A DNA stretch of 15,691 bases from an uncultured Bacteroidota bacterium (lineage in GTDB: Bacteria > Bacteroidota > Bacteroidia > Bacteroidales > VadinHA17), in the NCBI GenBank assembly GCA_903865465.1, contig CAIPJU010001031.1, positions 1 to 15,691 of the forward strand. The letters run 5' to 3'. Shown one piece after another: positions 7,764 through 13,964 of the stretch; within the stretch, counting starts at the first letter, position 1, and each line of letters opens with the position of its first letter. The position numbers and the translations under genes are program-made. Below the pieces are notes generated by a model that saw only the letters and a program-made list of their open reading frames with translations, had not been told where the DNA came from and made no database searches.

Positions 7764-9005
7764 ATGAACACTAACAACAATGAGGCTACGACACTCCATG
7801 GAGAGAGTCGCCTCGTGGGTTGCTCTTCTGATGAAGAGCCTGGCGCGAAAACCACGTATTTTTCGCATAACGAAATCCCAGTACAGTTAGTAAGCAAACG
7901 AAGTTCGGAGTTCATCCGACGCTTCTTCCCCCTAACATCACCCGATTCCTGGAATGACTGGAAATGGCAGCTCAGGAATGCTTACACAAGCATCGACGAT
8001 CTGAACAAGATTATGAAACTTTCGGATAAGGAGATCATGGCCATTAACAACCTGAAGGGCCGTCTTCCTTTAAGAATCACTCCCTATTTTGCCTCTCTGA
8101 TTTACGACAGCAATTACTCTGACCCCCTTAGGCGCAATGTCATTCCGGTATTGGAAGAGCTTCTTCAGACTTCCACTGAACAGTCTGATCCCCTGCATGA
8201 AAAATCATTTTCACCTGTGAAGGGAATTGTTCACAGGTATCCCGACAGAGTTCTCTTTACCGTTACACAGGTATGCTCTAATTACTGCAGGTATTGTACA
8301 CGATCACATTCTGTCGGCAGGTTGGATAAACTGGGTCGGCAGGATTTTGAAAAGGCTTTCAACTATATAGCCAGCCACACAGAAATCAGAGATGTTCTTA
8401 TCAGTGGCGGAGATCCACTGACACTTAATGACGAGACACTCGACTATATATTATCCAGTATCAGGAGCATTGAACATGTTGAGATGATAAGGATCGGAAC
8501 CAGGATTCCTGTTGTTCTTCCACAGAGAATAACTGATAATCTGATAAATGTACTCCGAAAATATCATCCTCTGTTTTTGAGTCTCCATTTTTCTCATCCG
8601 GCTGAAATAACAGAAGAGTGTGCCAAAGCGTGCAATAAGCTTGCTGACGGTGGATTCCCTCTTGGCAGCCAGACAGTATTGTTAAAAGGTATCAACGATA
8701 ATGTACCGGTGATGAAAGAGCTGATGCATAAGCTTTTAAAAGTCAGAGTCCGACCATATTATCTATACCAGTGTGATCTTATCCCCGGATCGGGTCATTT
8801 CAGGACTACCGTTAAAAAAGGTCTTGAAATAATAAAGGGACTGAGAGGATTCACCAGTGGATATGCCGTACCTACTTTTGTGATTGATGCTCCTGGCGGA
8901 GGTGGTAAGATTCCTTTGCTCCCTGAATATGTTGTAGAGCATAATGATGAGCATATAGTGCTGCGCAACTATAAAGGTGAGTTGTGTGAATATCCTGAAA
9001 AATAG
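7764..9005 (+). CDS. kamA: Radical-SAM lysine 2,3-aminomutase-like enzyme (KamA family)
   Basis: KamA enzymes use S-adenosylmethionine, a [4Fe-4S] cluster and PLP to shift an alpha-amino group to the beta carbon, giving beta-lysine from lysine. The cluster motif CSNYCRYC has Cys171, Cys175 and Cys178, and Arg180 matches the carboxylate-binding Arg134 of clostridial lysine 2,3-aminomutase. Lys382 in DAPGGGGK is the PLP lysine. Asp338 (in YQCDL) and Asp375 (before APGGGG) match Asp293 and Asp330, which hold the lysine epsilon-amino group; glutamate 2,3-aminomutases replace both. The 413-residue chain stops soon after the PLP motif and lacks the roughly 60-residue C-terminal extension of the clostridial enzyme. 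Residues 1-48 are an unrelated extension with different codon use; homology starts at about RRFFP and continues through WNDWKWQ. An in-frame TGA lies at 7743 and the next Met is residue 81, so ATG 7764 is the best start, with GTG 7815 as an alternative. Two ATP-grasp ligase genes follow. Confidence 0.9.
   Translation: MNTNNNEATTLHGESRLVGCSSDEEPGAKTTYFSHNEIPVQLVSKRSSEFIRRFFPLTSPDSWNDWKWQLRNAYTSIDDLNKIMKLSDKEIMAINNLKGRLPLRITPYFASLIYDSNYSDPLRRNVIPVLEELLQTSTEQSDPLHEKSFSPVKGIVHRYPDRVLFTVTQVCSNYCRYCTRSHSVGRLDKLGRQDFEKAFNYIASHTEIRDVLISGGDPLTLNDETLDYILSSIRSIEHVEMIRIGTRIPVVLPQRITDNLINVLRKYHPLFLSLHFSHPAEITEECAKACNKLADGGFPLGSQTVLLKGINDNVPVMKELMHKLLKVRVRPYYLYQCDLIPGSGHFRTTVKKGLEIIKGLRGFTSGYAVPTFVIDAPGGGGKIPLLPEYVVEHNDEHIVLRNYKGELCEYPEK
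7782..7909 (+). promoter_or_regulatory. Hairpin-rich segment inside the 5' end of the aminomutase gene
   Basis: Several stems follow one another. GAGGC (7782-7786) pairs with GCCTC (7810-7814), enclosing GAC/GTC and CTC/GAG pairs with a CATGGA loop. CGTGG (7814-7818) can pair with CCACG (7852-7856), enclosing GCTCTTC/GAAGAGC (7822-7828 with 7833-7839, loop TGAT). Then come TTTCG/CGAAA (7861-7865 with 7871-7875) and TCGG/CCGA (7895-7898 with 7906-7909). G+C is about 55% over 7781-7860 against about 24% just upstream. It coincides with the non-homologous N-terminal extension. It does not match any riboswitch class I know; a translational control structure is inferred. Confidence 0.35.
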
Positions 9006-9014
9006 TGCAATTAA

Positions 9015-9986
9015 ATGAAGATTGGTATAACGTTTGACCTGCGGTCGTGGTATCTTGACCGTGGGTTTACCATGGATGAAACTGCCGAATTCGATAAGCA
9101 GGAGACAGTTGACGCCATTGATATGGCCATGAAAAACCTTGGTTTCGAGACAGATCCCATTGGCAATGCTTTTCAGCTTATTGAGGCCCTTGCTGCCGGT
9201 AAAAAGTGGGATATGGTTTTTAATATTGCCGAAGGCTTGTATGGCGATGGAAGAGAATCGCTTGTCCCTGCACTTCTTGACCAGTACAGGATTCCGTACG
9301 TGTTCAGCGGCCCTGTAATAATGGGGGTCTCACTTAACAAACACCTGGCAAAACTTGTTGTTGCTGCTGAAGGTGTGCCTGTCAGCAAAGGACTTCTTGT
9401 ACATAATCCCGATGATATTGATAAGATTAACCTTGACTTTCCACTCTTCGTTAAGCCGGTATCTGAAGGCACAGGTAAAGGGATAACTGAGAAGAGCCTT
9501 GTAAGTTCAAAGGATGAATTGAAAGAGATGGTTACATGGATTTTAGAGGAATTCAGGCAACCAGCGCTTGTGGAAGAGTATCTTCCCGGCAGAGAATTCA
9601 CTGTAGGCATTGTTGGAAGTGGTTTAAGTTCAATTGCGATTGGCGGGATGGAGGTAATAACTGCCGGTAACCTGCCCTATTCAGTTGAGGTTAAAGAGAA
9701 CTATCAGAACTATTGCAGTTACAAAGCCCTGGATAATGATATCGAAGATGAATGCAAGACGGTAGCTGTTAAGGCATGGAATGCGCTCGGGGCAGTCGAC
9801 GCAGGAAGAGTTGATCTGAAAGCTGACAAAAATGGAAGGATCTGCTTCATTGAGGCCAATCCGCTTGCAGGACTTAACCCTGTTCATTCTGATCTGCCTA
9901 TTCTCGCACGTATGTATGGCATTGAGTACCAACAGCTTCTTGAAATGATCATGAAGGAGGCCATTAAAAGGACCAATAGCCTTTAA
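9015..9986 (+). CDS. ATP-grasp ligase, D-Ala-D-Ala-ligase-like (first of two)
   Basis: This 323-residue cytoplasmic enzyme has the D-alanine-D-alanine ligase fold. ATP activates a carboxylate as an acyl-phosphate, which an amine then attacks. A Ddl-like N-terminal region reads NIAEGLYGDGRESLVPALLD (about 70-89), replacing the usual HGxxGEDG. The ATP-binding strands are PLFVKPVSEGTGKGI and ALVEEYLPGREFTVGI. The metal ligands appear as Asp267 (GRVDL) and the pair Glu280/Asn282 (EANPLAGLNP), with the same spacing as DdlB Asp257/Glu270/Asn272. The histidine of the Ddl HG motif is missing and the chain ends soon after the metal site, so true cell-wall D-Ala ligation is unlikely. It begins nine bases after the aminomutase stop, which implies one transcript and a shared pathway. 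The substrate is unknown; a beta-amino acid is an inference from context. Confidence 0.85.
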   Translation: MKIGITFDLRSWYLDRGFTMDETAEFDKQETVDAIDMAMKNLGFETDPIGNAFQLIEALAAGKKWDMVFNIAEGLYGDGRESLVPALLDQYRIPYVFSGPVIMGVSLNKHLAKLVVAAEGVPVSKGLLVHNPDDIDKINLDFPLFVKPVSEGTGKGITEKSLVSSKDELKEMVTWILEEFRQPALVEEYLPGREFTVGIVGSGLSSIAIGGMEVITAGNLPYSVEVKENYQNYCSYKALDNDIEDECKTVAVKAWNALGAVDAGRVDLKADKNGRICFIEANPLAGLNPVHSDLPILARMYGIEYQQLLEMIMKEAIKRTNSL

Positions 9987-10002
9987 AATTTATTCACCTA
10001 TT

Positions 10003-10021
10003 GCCGGCTAAATTTGCCGGT
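10003..10021 (+). repeat. Small GC hairpin between the two ATP-grasp genes
   Basis: CCGGC (10004-10008) pairs with GCCGG (10016-10020) around TAAATTT, with a possible G-T pair outside; the arms also make a TTGCCGG direct repeat at 10001 and 10014. No T-run follows, so it is not a standard terminator. It may mark an RNA processing or stabilising site in the 61-base spacer. Confidence 0.4.
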
Positions 10022-10047
10022 TCACATCATCATAATTACGACCGATA

Positions 10048-11007
10048 ATGAAATGTTGCATTATATATAATGAACCTGGTAAAGACGCACTGGCCGATGA
10101 GCTTGATGTTATCGATCAGGTGATCCACGTTGAGAAATACCTTCTTGAGATAGGAACTGAAGTAAGCAGAAAGGGTATTACAGCCAACTTCATGGTTGAG
10201 ATAGCTGAACTTGCATCAGAAAAACACGATTTTGTATTCAACCTGGTTGAATCAATAAATAATAAAGGAGAGATAAATTATTTTATACCAGCTCTCCTGA
10301 ATCTTTATTCAATCCCTTATTCGGGAAATCCGCTTGAGGCTATTTTTGTGACCACTAATAAAAAACTTGCCAGTAACCTTCTTAAAAATGCCGGAATAAG
10401 GAATCCTCAGGCCTTTCTGCCTTCCCAATCTGCTATGCTTACAGAAGGCCTTCAATACATTCTCAAGCCTATTTGGGAAGATGGTTCACTTGGAATTACG
10501 GCAGAATCAGTTTTTACACATAATGAACTCAGCGTTGAAAGACTTAATAAACTTGATGATTCTCACTGGTTTGTTGAGGAGTACATTGAAGGACGCGAAT
10601 TCAATATTAGTGTGCTGACCGGTAAGGAGGGTCCTGAGGTATTGCCACCAGCCGAGATAATCTTTAATGATTTTCAGGAGAGGCCCAGGATTATGGATTT
10701 CAGGGCTAAATGGGACATTGATAGTTATGAATATGTGAATACTGTCAGGAATTTTCCGGGCGGGAAACTGGGTGTTGATTTGGAAAGAAAACTAAAAGAT
10801 ACTGCTAAATCGTGCTGGAATCTTTTTGGTTTGAAAGGATATGCCAGGGTCGACGTAAGGGTTGATAATGAGGAAAATGTGTATGTTATTGAGATTAATG
10901 CCAACCCCTGTATGTCGCCCGACAGTGGCTTTATGGCGGCAACCATCGAGGCAGGCTTCGATTTTGCTGATGTCATCAGGCGAATTCTTGGTGATCTGAA
11001 CCGGTAA
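10048..11007 (+). CDS. ATP-grasp ligase, D-Ala-D-Ala-ligase-like (second of two)
   Basis: This 319-residue enzyme shares the fold of its upstream neighbour but differs through most of its length, so the two are not a recent duplication. The N-terminal region has FNLVESINNKGEINYFIPAL where Ddl carries its HG-GEDG segment, again without the histidine. The ATP-binding strands are YILKPIWEDGSLGI and WFVEEYIEGREFNISV. The metal ligands appear as Asp269 (ARVDV), Glu282 and Asn284 (EINANP). The final part, EINANPCMSPDSGF, resembles the Ddl EINTxPGMT..S end and retains a Ser. The long insert with RPRIMDFRAKWD near residue 215 is typical of a Ddl-like subfamily that is not used for peptidoglycan. It probably makes the second amide or ester bond in the pathway fed by the aminomutase; its substrates are not readable. 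No Shine-Dalgarno is seen. Confidence 0.85.
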   Translation: MKCCIIYNEPGKDALADELDVIDQVIHVEKYLLEIGTEVSRKGITANFMVEIAELASEKHDFVFNLVESINNKGEINYFIPALLNLYSIPYSGNPLEAIFVTTNKKLASNLLKNAGIRNPQAFLPSQSAMLTEGLQYILKPIWEDGSLGITAESVFTHNELSVERLNKLDDSHWFVEEYIEGREFNISVLTGKEGPEVLPPAEIIFNDFQERPRIMDFRAKWDIDSYEYVNTVRNFPGGKLGVDLERKLKDTAKSCWNLFGLKGYARVDVRVDNEENVYVIEINANPCMSPDSGFMAATIEAGFDFADVIRRILGDLNR

Positions 11008-11009
11008 CC

Positions 11010-11090
11010 ATGGCTGAGTTACTAAGGGGCCTGTCTCCCGGCTATTATGCTCCGGGCGATCCAAAACTGATCTGTTCAAAAACACTTTAA
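11010..11090 (+). CDS. Possible 26-residue peptide ORF after the second ligase
   Basis: An ATG two bases past the ligase stop opens a 26-codon frame, MAELLRGLSPGYYAPGDPK then LICSKTL, ending at TAA 11090. The peptide is rich in Gly, Pro and Tyr and has one Cys near its end. The tight junction would suit translational coupling, and a short peptide beside ATP-grasp enzymes could in principle be a substrate. There is no separate ribosome-binding site and no known family, and ORFs this short arise often by chance. Confidence 0.2.
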   Translation: MAELLRGLSPGYYAPGDPKLICSKTL

Positions 11091-11131
11091 AATCAGGTTG
11101 TTTTTAAAATAGATCTTATAATACCGGGAAA

Positions 11132-11500
11132 ATGAAGGGATTGAATACTGTGCTTTTGCTCATGATGTCGAATGGTTTTATGACTGTTGCCTGGTACGGT
11201 CATCTTAAGCTCAAGACGATGAGCCGCTTCGAAAATATGAGCCTTTTGGCGGTGATATTGCTTAGCTGGGGAATAGCTTTCTTTGAATATACTCTCCAGG
11301 TTCCAGCCAACAGGATGGGATTCAAGGAAAACGGAGGCCCTTTCTCACTGGTTGAACTCAAAGTAATCCAGGAAGTTATTTCCATCTCTGTCTTCATGAT
11401 ATTTACTCTTCTGGTATTCAGGAATGAGCAGTTCAGATTAAACCATCTGATAGGATTTTGCTTTCTTATACTTGCTGTATATTTTATCTTTAAGAAATAA
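11132..11500 (+). CDS. DUF486 / DMT-like small membrane protein
   Basis: This 122-residue protein has about four hydrophobic helices: an N-terminal LLLMMSNGFMTVAWYGHLK, then LLAVILLSWGIAFFEY, an ISVFMIFTLLVF segment and a C-terminal LIGFCFLILAVYFIF. The stretch FFEYTLQVPANRMG and the later KVIQEVISISVF are characteristic of DUF486, a small drug/metabolite-transporter-like family of about 110-120 residues with no established function. The ATG at 11132 begins 124 bases after the second ATP-grasp gene on the same strand, so it may be the last gene of that transcript, but the gap leaves room for its own promoter. If it belongs to the unit it could export the product; that is inference. It converges with the CYTH gene 17 bases away. 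Confidence 0.85.
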   Translation: MKGLNTVLLLMMSNGFMTVAWYGHLKLKTMSRFENMSLLAVILLSWGIAFFEYTLQVPANRMGFKENGGPFSLVELKVIQEVISISVFMIFTLLVFRNEQFRLNHLIGFCFLILAVYFIFKK

Positions 11501-11517
11501 ACTCCAAAGAAAAGTGT

Positions 11518-11967
11518 TTATTTCGCCAGCCAGGAGTTGTAATATTCCTTTTGGCCAGTAACTTCCTCTCCCAGCCATTCCGGCTTTTCAAAAGGTTCAT
11601 CCTCCGACTCAAGCTCAATTTCAGCGATAACAAGACCTTCGTTTCTATCGTGAAACACATCTACTTCGAATATATGATTTCCTGAGGGGATAAGATATCT
11701 CGTCTTAATAATCTGACCTGGCAGACATATATTCATCAGTTCCCTGGCATCTTCAATATTTAAAGGTATTTCCCATTCATTTCGGGTAAAAGAGCCTTCA
11801 CGCGCACTGTTTTTGATTGTCAGCCAACCCTTCTCCCCTGCTATCCTAATACGAATAGTTTTATCAGGTTCTTTAACCAGGTAGCGTTGAATAATTTCAA
11901 TTACCTTTGTGGCCAGGTTAATGAATTCGCCTTTAACCAGGAATTTTTTTTCTATTTCGTAAGCCAT
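11518..11967 (-). CDS. CYTH-domain protein, probable inorganic triphosphatase
   Basis: This 149-residue protein begins with the CYTH signature ExExK (Glu4, Glu6, Lys8 in YEIEKKFLV). CYTH (triphosphate tunnel metalloenzyme) proteins form a beta-barrel tunnel that binds triphosphates with divalent metal. Further tunnel residues are visible: KTIRIRIAG with alternating Arg, WLTIKN, and the acidic strand VIAEIELESEDEPF. The length fits small bacterial members that hydrolyse tripolyphosphate; related families include class IV adenylate cyclase and thiamine triphosphatase, which cannot be excluded. The last residues (EYYNSWLAK) are typical of this bacterial subgroup. It is divergent from ung across 123 bases and convergent with the DUF486 gene. 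Confidence 0.9.
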   Translation of the reverse strand: MAYEIEKKFLVKGEFINLATKVIEIIQRYLVKEPDKTIRIRIAGEKGWLTIKNSAREGSFTRNEWEIPLNIEDARELMNICLPGQIIKTRYLIPSGNHIFEVDVFHDRNEGLVIAEIELESEDEPFEKPEWLGEEVTGQKEYYNSWLAK

Positions 11968-12030
11968 TTATTTTCTTTTATGACATCCAAAATTATATGG
12001 TTTTACAGAGATGTCAAATTATTTCAAAGG

Positions 12031-12041
12031 ATTATAATTTG
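12031..12041 (+). promoter_or_regulatory. Candidate promoter element before ung
   Basis: The sequence ATTATAATTTG lies about 50 bases before the ung ATG, in the 123-base divergent gap. It contains a TATAAT core and resembles the Bacteroidota -7 box TAnnTTTG with one extra base. No clear -33 element was identified. Confidence 0.25.
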
Positions 12042-12090
12042 TTATATTTAAATCGTCGATTGAATACTACAGCTAATAGAATAACCCAAC

Positions 12091-12756
12091 ATGGATGTCA
12101 CAATAGAAGCTTCATGGAAGATTCGGCTTAGGGAAGAATTTGAGAAAGATTATTTCGTAAGACTTTCTGAATTTGTGAAGAATGAGTATAAATCGGGAGT
12201 AATCTATCCTCCTGGTGGTCTCATATTCAATGCCTTCAACCTTTGCTCTTTGGATAAGGTGAAAGCTGTAATTCTCGGGCAGGATCCTTATCATGGCCCG
12301 GGACAGGCTCATGGCCTTTGTTTTTCGGTAAGGAATGGAGTAGATTTTCCGCCAAGTCTGGTTAATATTTTTAAAGAGATCCAATCCGACCTTGGACTGC
12401 CGCTCCCCGCTTCGGGTAATCTCGAAAGGTGGGCCTCACAGGGAGTCTTGATGCTTAATGCTACGCTGACGGTCAGGGAGCACATGGCTGGTTCGCATCA
12501 GAAAAAGGGATGGGAAGAGTTTACCGACAGAGCTGTATCAATAATTAACAGTGAAAAGCAGAATATAGTTTTCTTCCTCTGGGGAGCCTACGCACAGAAA
12601 AAGGGCGAATCGATCGACAGATCCCGGCACCTGGTGCTTGAATCTGTGCACCCTTCACCTCTTTCGGCAATGCGTGGTTTCTTTGGAAACAAACACTTCA
12701 GCAAATGTAACAGCTACCTGCAGGAACATGGTATAGATCCGGTTGACTGGCGGTAA
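12091..12756 (+). CDS. ung: Uracil-DNA glycosylase, family 1
   Basis: Ung removes uracil from DNA by cutting the N-glycosidic bond, starting base-excision repair after cytosine deamination or dUMP incorporation. The 221-residue length is usual for family 1. Motif A is GQDPYHGPGQAHGLCFSV, with catalytic Asp65 equivalent to E. coli Asp64. The uracil-binding strand reads VLMLNATLTV, and motif B is HPSPLSAMRGFFGNKHFS, with His187 stabilising the uracil anion. All key residues are present, so the enzyme should be active. The ATG at 12091 has no Shine-Dalgarno. It is a single-gene unit, divergent from the CYTH gene and convergent with the PLP enzyme 23 bases downstream. Confidence 0.97.
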   Translation: MDVTIEASWKIRLREEFEKDYFVRLSEFVKNEYKSGVIYPPGGLIFNAFNLCSLDKVKAVILGQDPYHGPGQAHGLCFSVRNGVDFPPSLVNIFKEIQSDLGLPLPASGNLERWASQGVLMLNATLTVREHMAGSHQKKGWEEFTDRAVSIINSEKQNIVFFLWGAYAQKKGESIDRSRHLVLESVHPSPLSAMRGFFGNKHFSKCNSYLQEHGIDPVDWR

Positions 12757-12779
12757 CCGTTCATTATTTCTGATTAGTT

Positions 12780-13964
12780 TCAACCTTCTGATTCAATGGC
12801 ATTAAGCGCCTTCGAAATAGTTGATTTAAGATTGCCGATATCCTCAAAGCCAACTGAAAGTCTGATCATTCCAGGTTCATGATATTTGTAGCCCCAGACG
12901 GCTTCAACCGGCATAAGAATTGAATGAGGATCTCCCAGGGTCGGGACAAGTTTTATCTGACCCGATACAAATTCAATAAAGTTGTCTCTTCTTTTTCTTT
13001 TCTGCTCATCGTTTTTCCCGGCAAAGTCGAAGGTTATCATCGCTCCAAAGCCTCTGCTTCCAAATAGTTTAACAGCATTACAGTGGGTACTGTGATTTTT
13101 TAATCCAGGATAGAGTACTTTTGAAATGACCGGCGATTGTTCAAGTAAGAGTGCCAGATCCGAGCCATTCCTGCATTGCTGATTAAACCGCAATTCAAAG
13201 GTCTGCAGATGAGTCTGCAACCTGTATGCGTCATCGGGCGAGAGCATGTGTCCGGTGAATTTCCTGTATTCAATAGCTGCCTTCATAATACCTTTGTCGT
13301 TTCCACAGATGACTCCTGCTGTGATATTCCCATGCCCTGAAAGGTATTTGGTCGCGCTATGGATAACAATGTCGGCTCCTTCCTGAAGAGGCTTGTACAG
13401 AATGGAAGTTGTAAATGTATTATCCACAATGACACTGGAACCATATTTTTTTGCTAGCCTGATGACTTCAGTTACATCAGCTACAATAAGCATGGGGTTT
13501 GAAACAGTCTCGATAAAGATTAACTCAGGTTTCAAAGCCACGATCCTTTTTTCCAGTTCCCCGAGGTTATAGGCTTCTCCGTCAGGATTAAAATAATGAA
13601 TATCAAGGCCTCTCCGGTTTTTAAGCACCCATTCTATATAAGATATGGTTCCTCCGTATATTTCTGAAAAGAAGAGCCAGGGACCTGTTTTACTTCCCCG
13701 TTGGAAAACTGACAGGGCAACATCAATAGCTGACATTCCCGATTGAGTCAGGAGCGCCCAGTCTGATCCCTCCTTCTCCATGATAATCTCTTCGGCAGAG
13801 ACAACTGTAGGGTTTCTGTATCTTGAGTAAATATATTGTTCCGGCTCTCTTTCGTGCTCTGTTTCTCCTGCGAATGCTTTTTTTGTCGATTCAGCATTAT
13901 ATAGCTCGAAACCCGAATCGCGATAAACAGGCATCCTTGTACTATTGACCTCTTTCCTTTTCAT
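12780..13964 (-). CDS. Cys/Met-metabolism PLP-dependent enzyme (trans-sulfuration family)
   Basis: This 394-residue fold-type I PLP enzyme belongs to the cystathionine gamma-synthase / gamma-lyase / methionine gamma-lyase family. Lys206 in HSATKYLSGHGN forms the Schiff base, and Asp in IVDNTFTT contacts the PLP ring nitrogen. Tyr46 and Arg48 in YSRYRNPT match residues that bind phosphate from the neighbouring subunit. Tyr103 in IYGGT matches the active-site Tyr114 of methionine gamma-lyase, but Gly105 stands where that enzyme has Cys116, so a strict methionine gamma-lyase assignment is not supported. The exact reaction (beta- or gamma-elimination, or replacement) remains open. The ATG at 13964 overlaps the upstream gene by 23 bases; Met11 (13934) would instead leave a 7-base gap and follows a purine-rich AAAGGAAAGAGG, so it is a plausible alternative start. 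It is the last gene of the molybdoenzyme operon. Confidence 0.87.
   Translation of the reverse strand: MKRKEVNSTRMPVYRDSGFELYNAESTKKAFAGETEHEREPEQYIYSRYRNPTVVSAEEIIMEKEGSDWALLTQSGMSAIDVALSVFQRGSKTGPWLFFSEIYGGTISYIEWVLKNRRGLDIHYFNPDGEAYNLGELEKRIVALKPELIFIETVSNPMLIVADVTEVIRLAKKYGSSVIVDNTFTTSILYKPLQEGADIVIHSATKYLSGHGNITAGVICGNDKGIMKAAIEYRKFTGHMLSPDDAYRLQTHLQTFELRFNQQCRNGSDLALLLEQSPVISKVLYPGLKNHSTHCNAVKLFGSRGFGAMITFDFAGKNDEQKRKRRDNFIEFVSGQIKLVPTLGDPHSILMPVEAVWGYKYHEPGMIRLSVGFEDIGNLKSTISKALNAIESEG

Noticed and set aside
7814..7856. Hammerhead ribozyme: CTGATGA at 7828 and GAAA at 7847 with flanking CGTGG/CCACG
   Set aside because: Only six bases separate the would-be cleavage site from CTGATGA, so no stem I can form; stem II is poor, the base after the UU is G, and TGAT is better placed as the loop of a perfect 7-bp hairpin.
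7764..9005. Glutamate 2,3-aminomutase, or EpmB acting on elongation factor P
   Set aside because: Both lysine-binding aspartates are kept, which argues against glutamate. EpmB is also short at the C-terminus and cannot be excluded by sequence alone, but no efp or epmA lies nearby and two ligases do.
9173..9610. 145-codon open frame on the minus strand
   Set aside because: It is antisense to the first ATP-grasp gene, Ser/Leu/Pro-rich and without a recognisable domain: a shadow of the real gene.
9015..11007. Canonical D-Ala-D-Ala ligases of peptidoglycan synthesis
   Set aside because: Both lack the usual HGxxGEDG histidine, occur as a divergent pair, and sit with an aminomutase instead of mur genes.
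11037..11056. Terminator hairpin CCCGG...CCGGG after the second ATP-grasp gene
   Set aside because: Short stem, ten-base loop and no T-run after it; a later T-rich stretch near 11099 lacks a good adjacent stem.
10792..11085. 97-codon open frame on the minus strand at the end of the second ligase
   Set aside because: It mostly mirrors the ligase coding strand, with no family resemblance and no start signal.
5729..11130. Repeated 12-mer AATACCGGGAAA at about 5729 and 11119
   Set aside because: Several 12-base repeats are expected by chance in a window of this size, and the two sites share no context.
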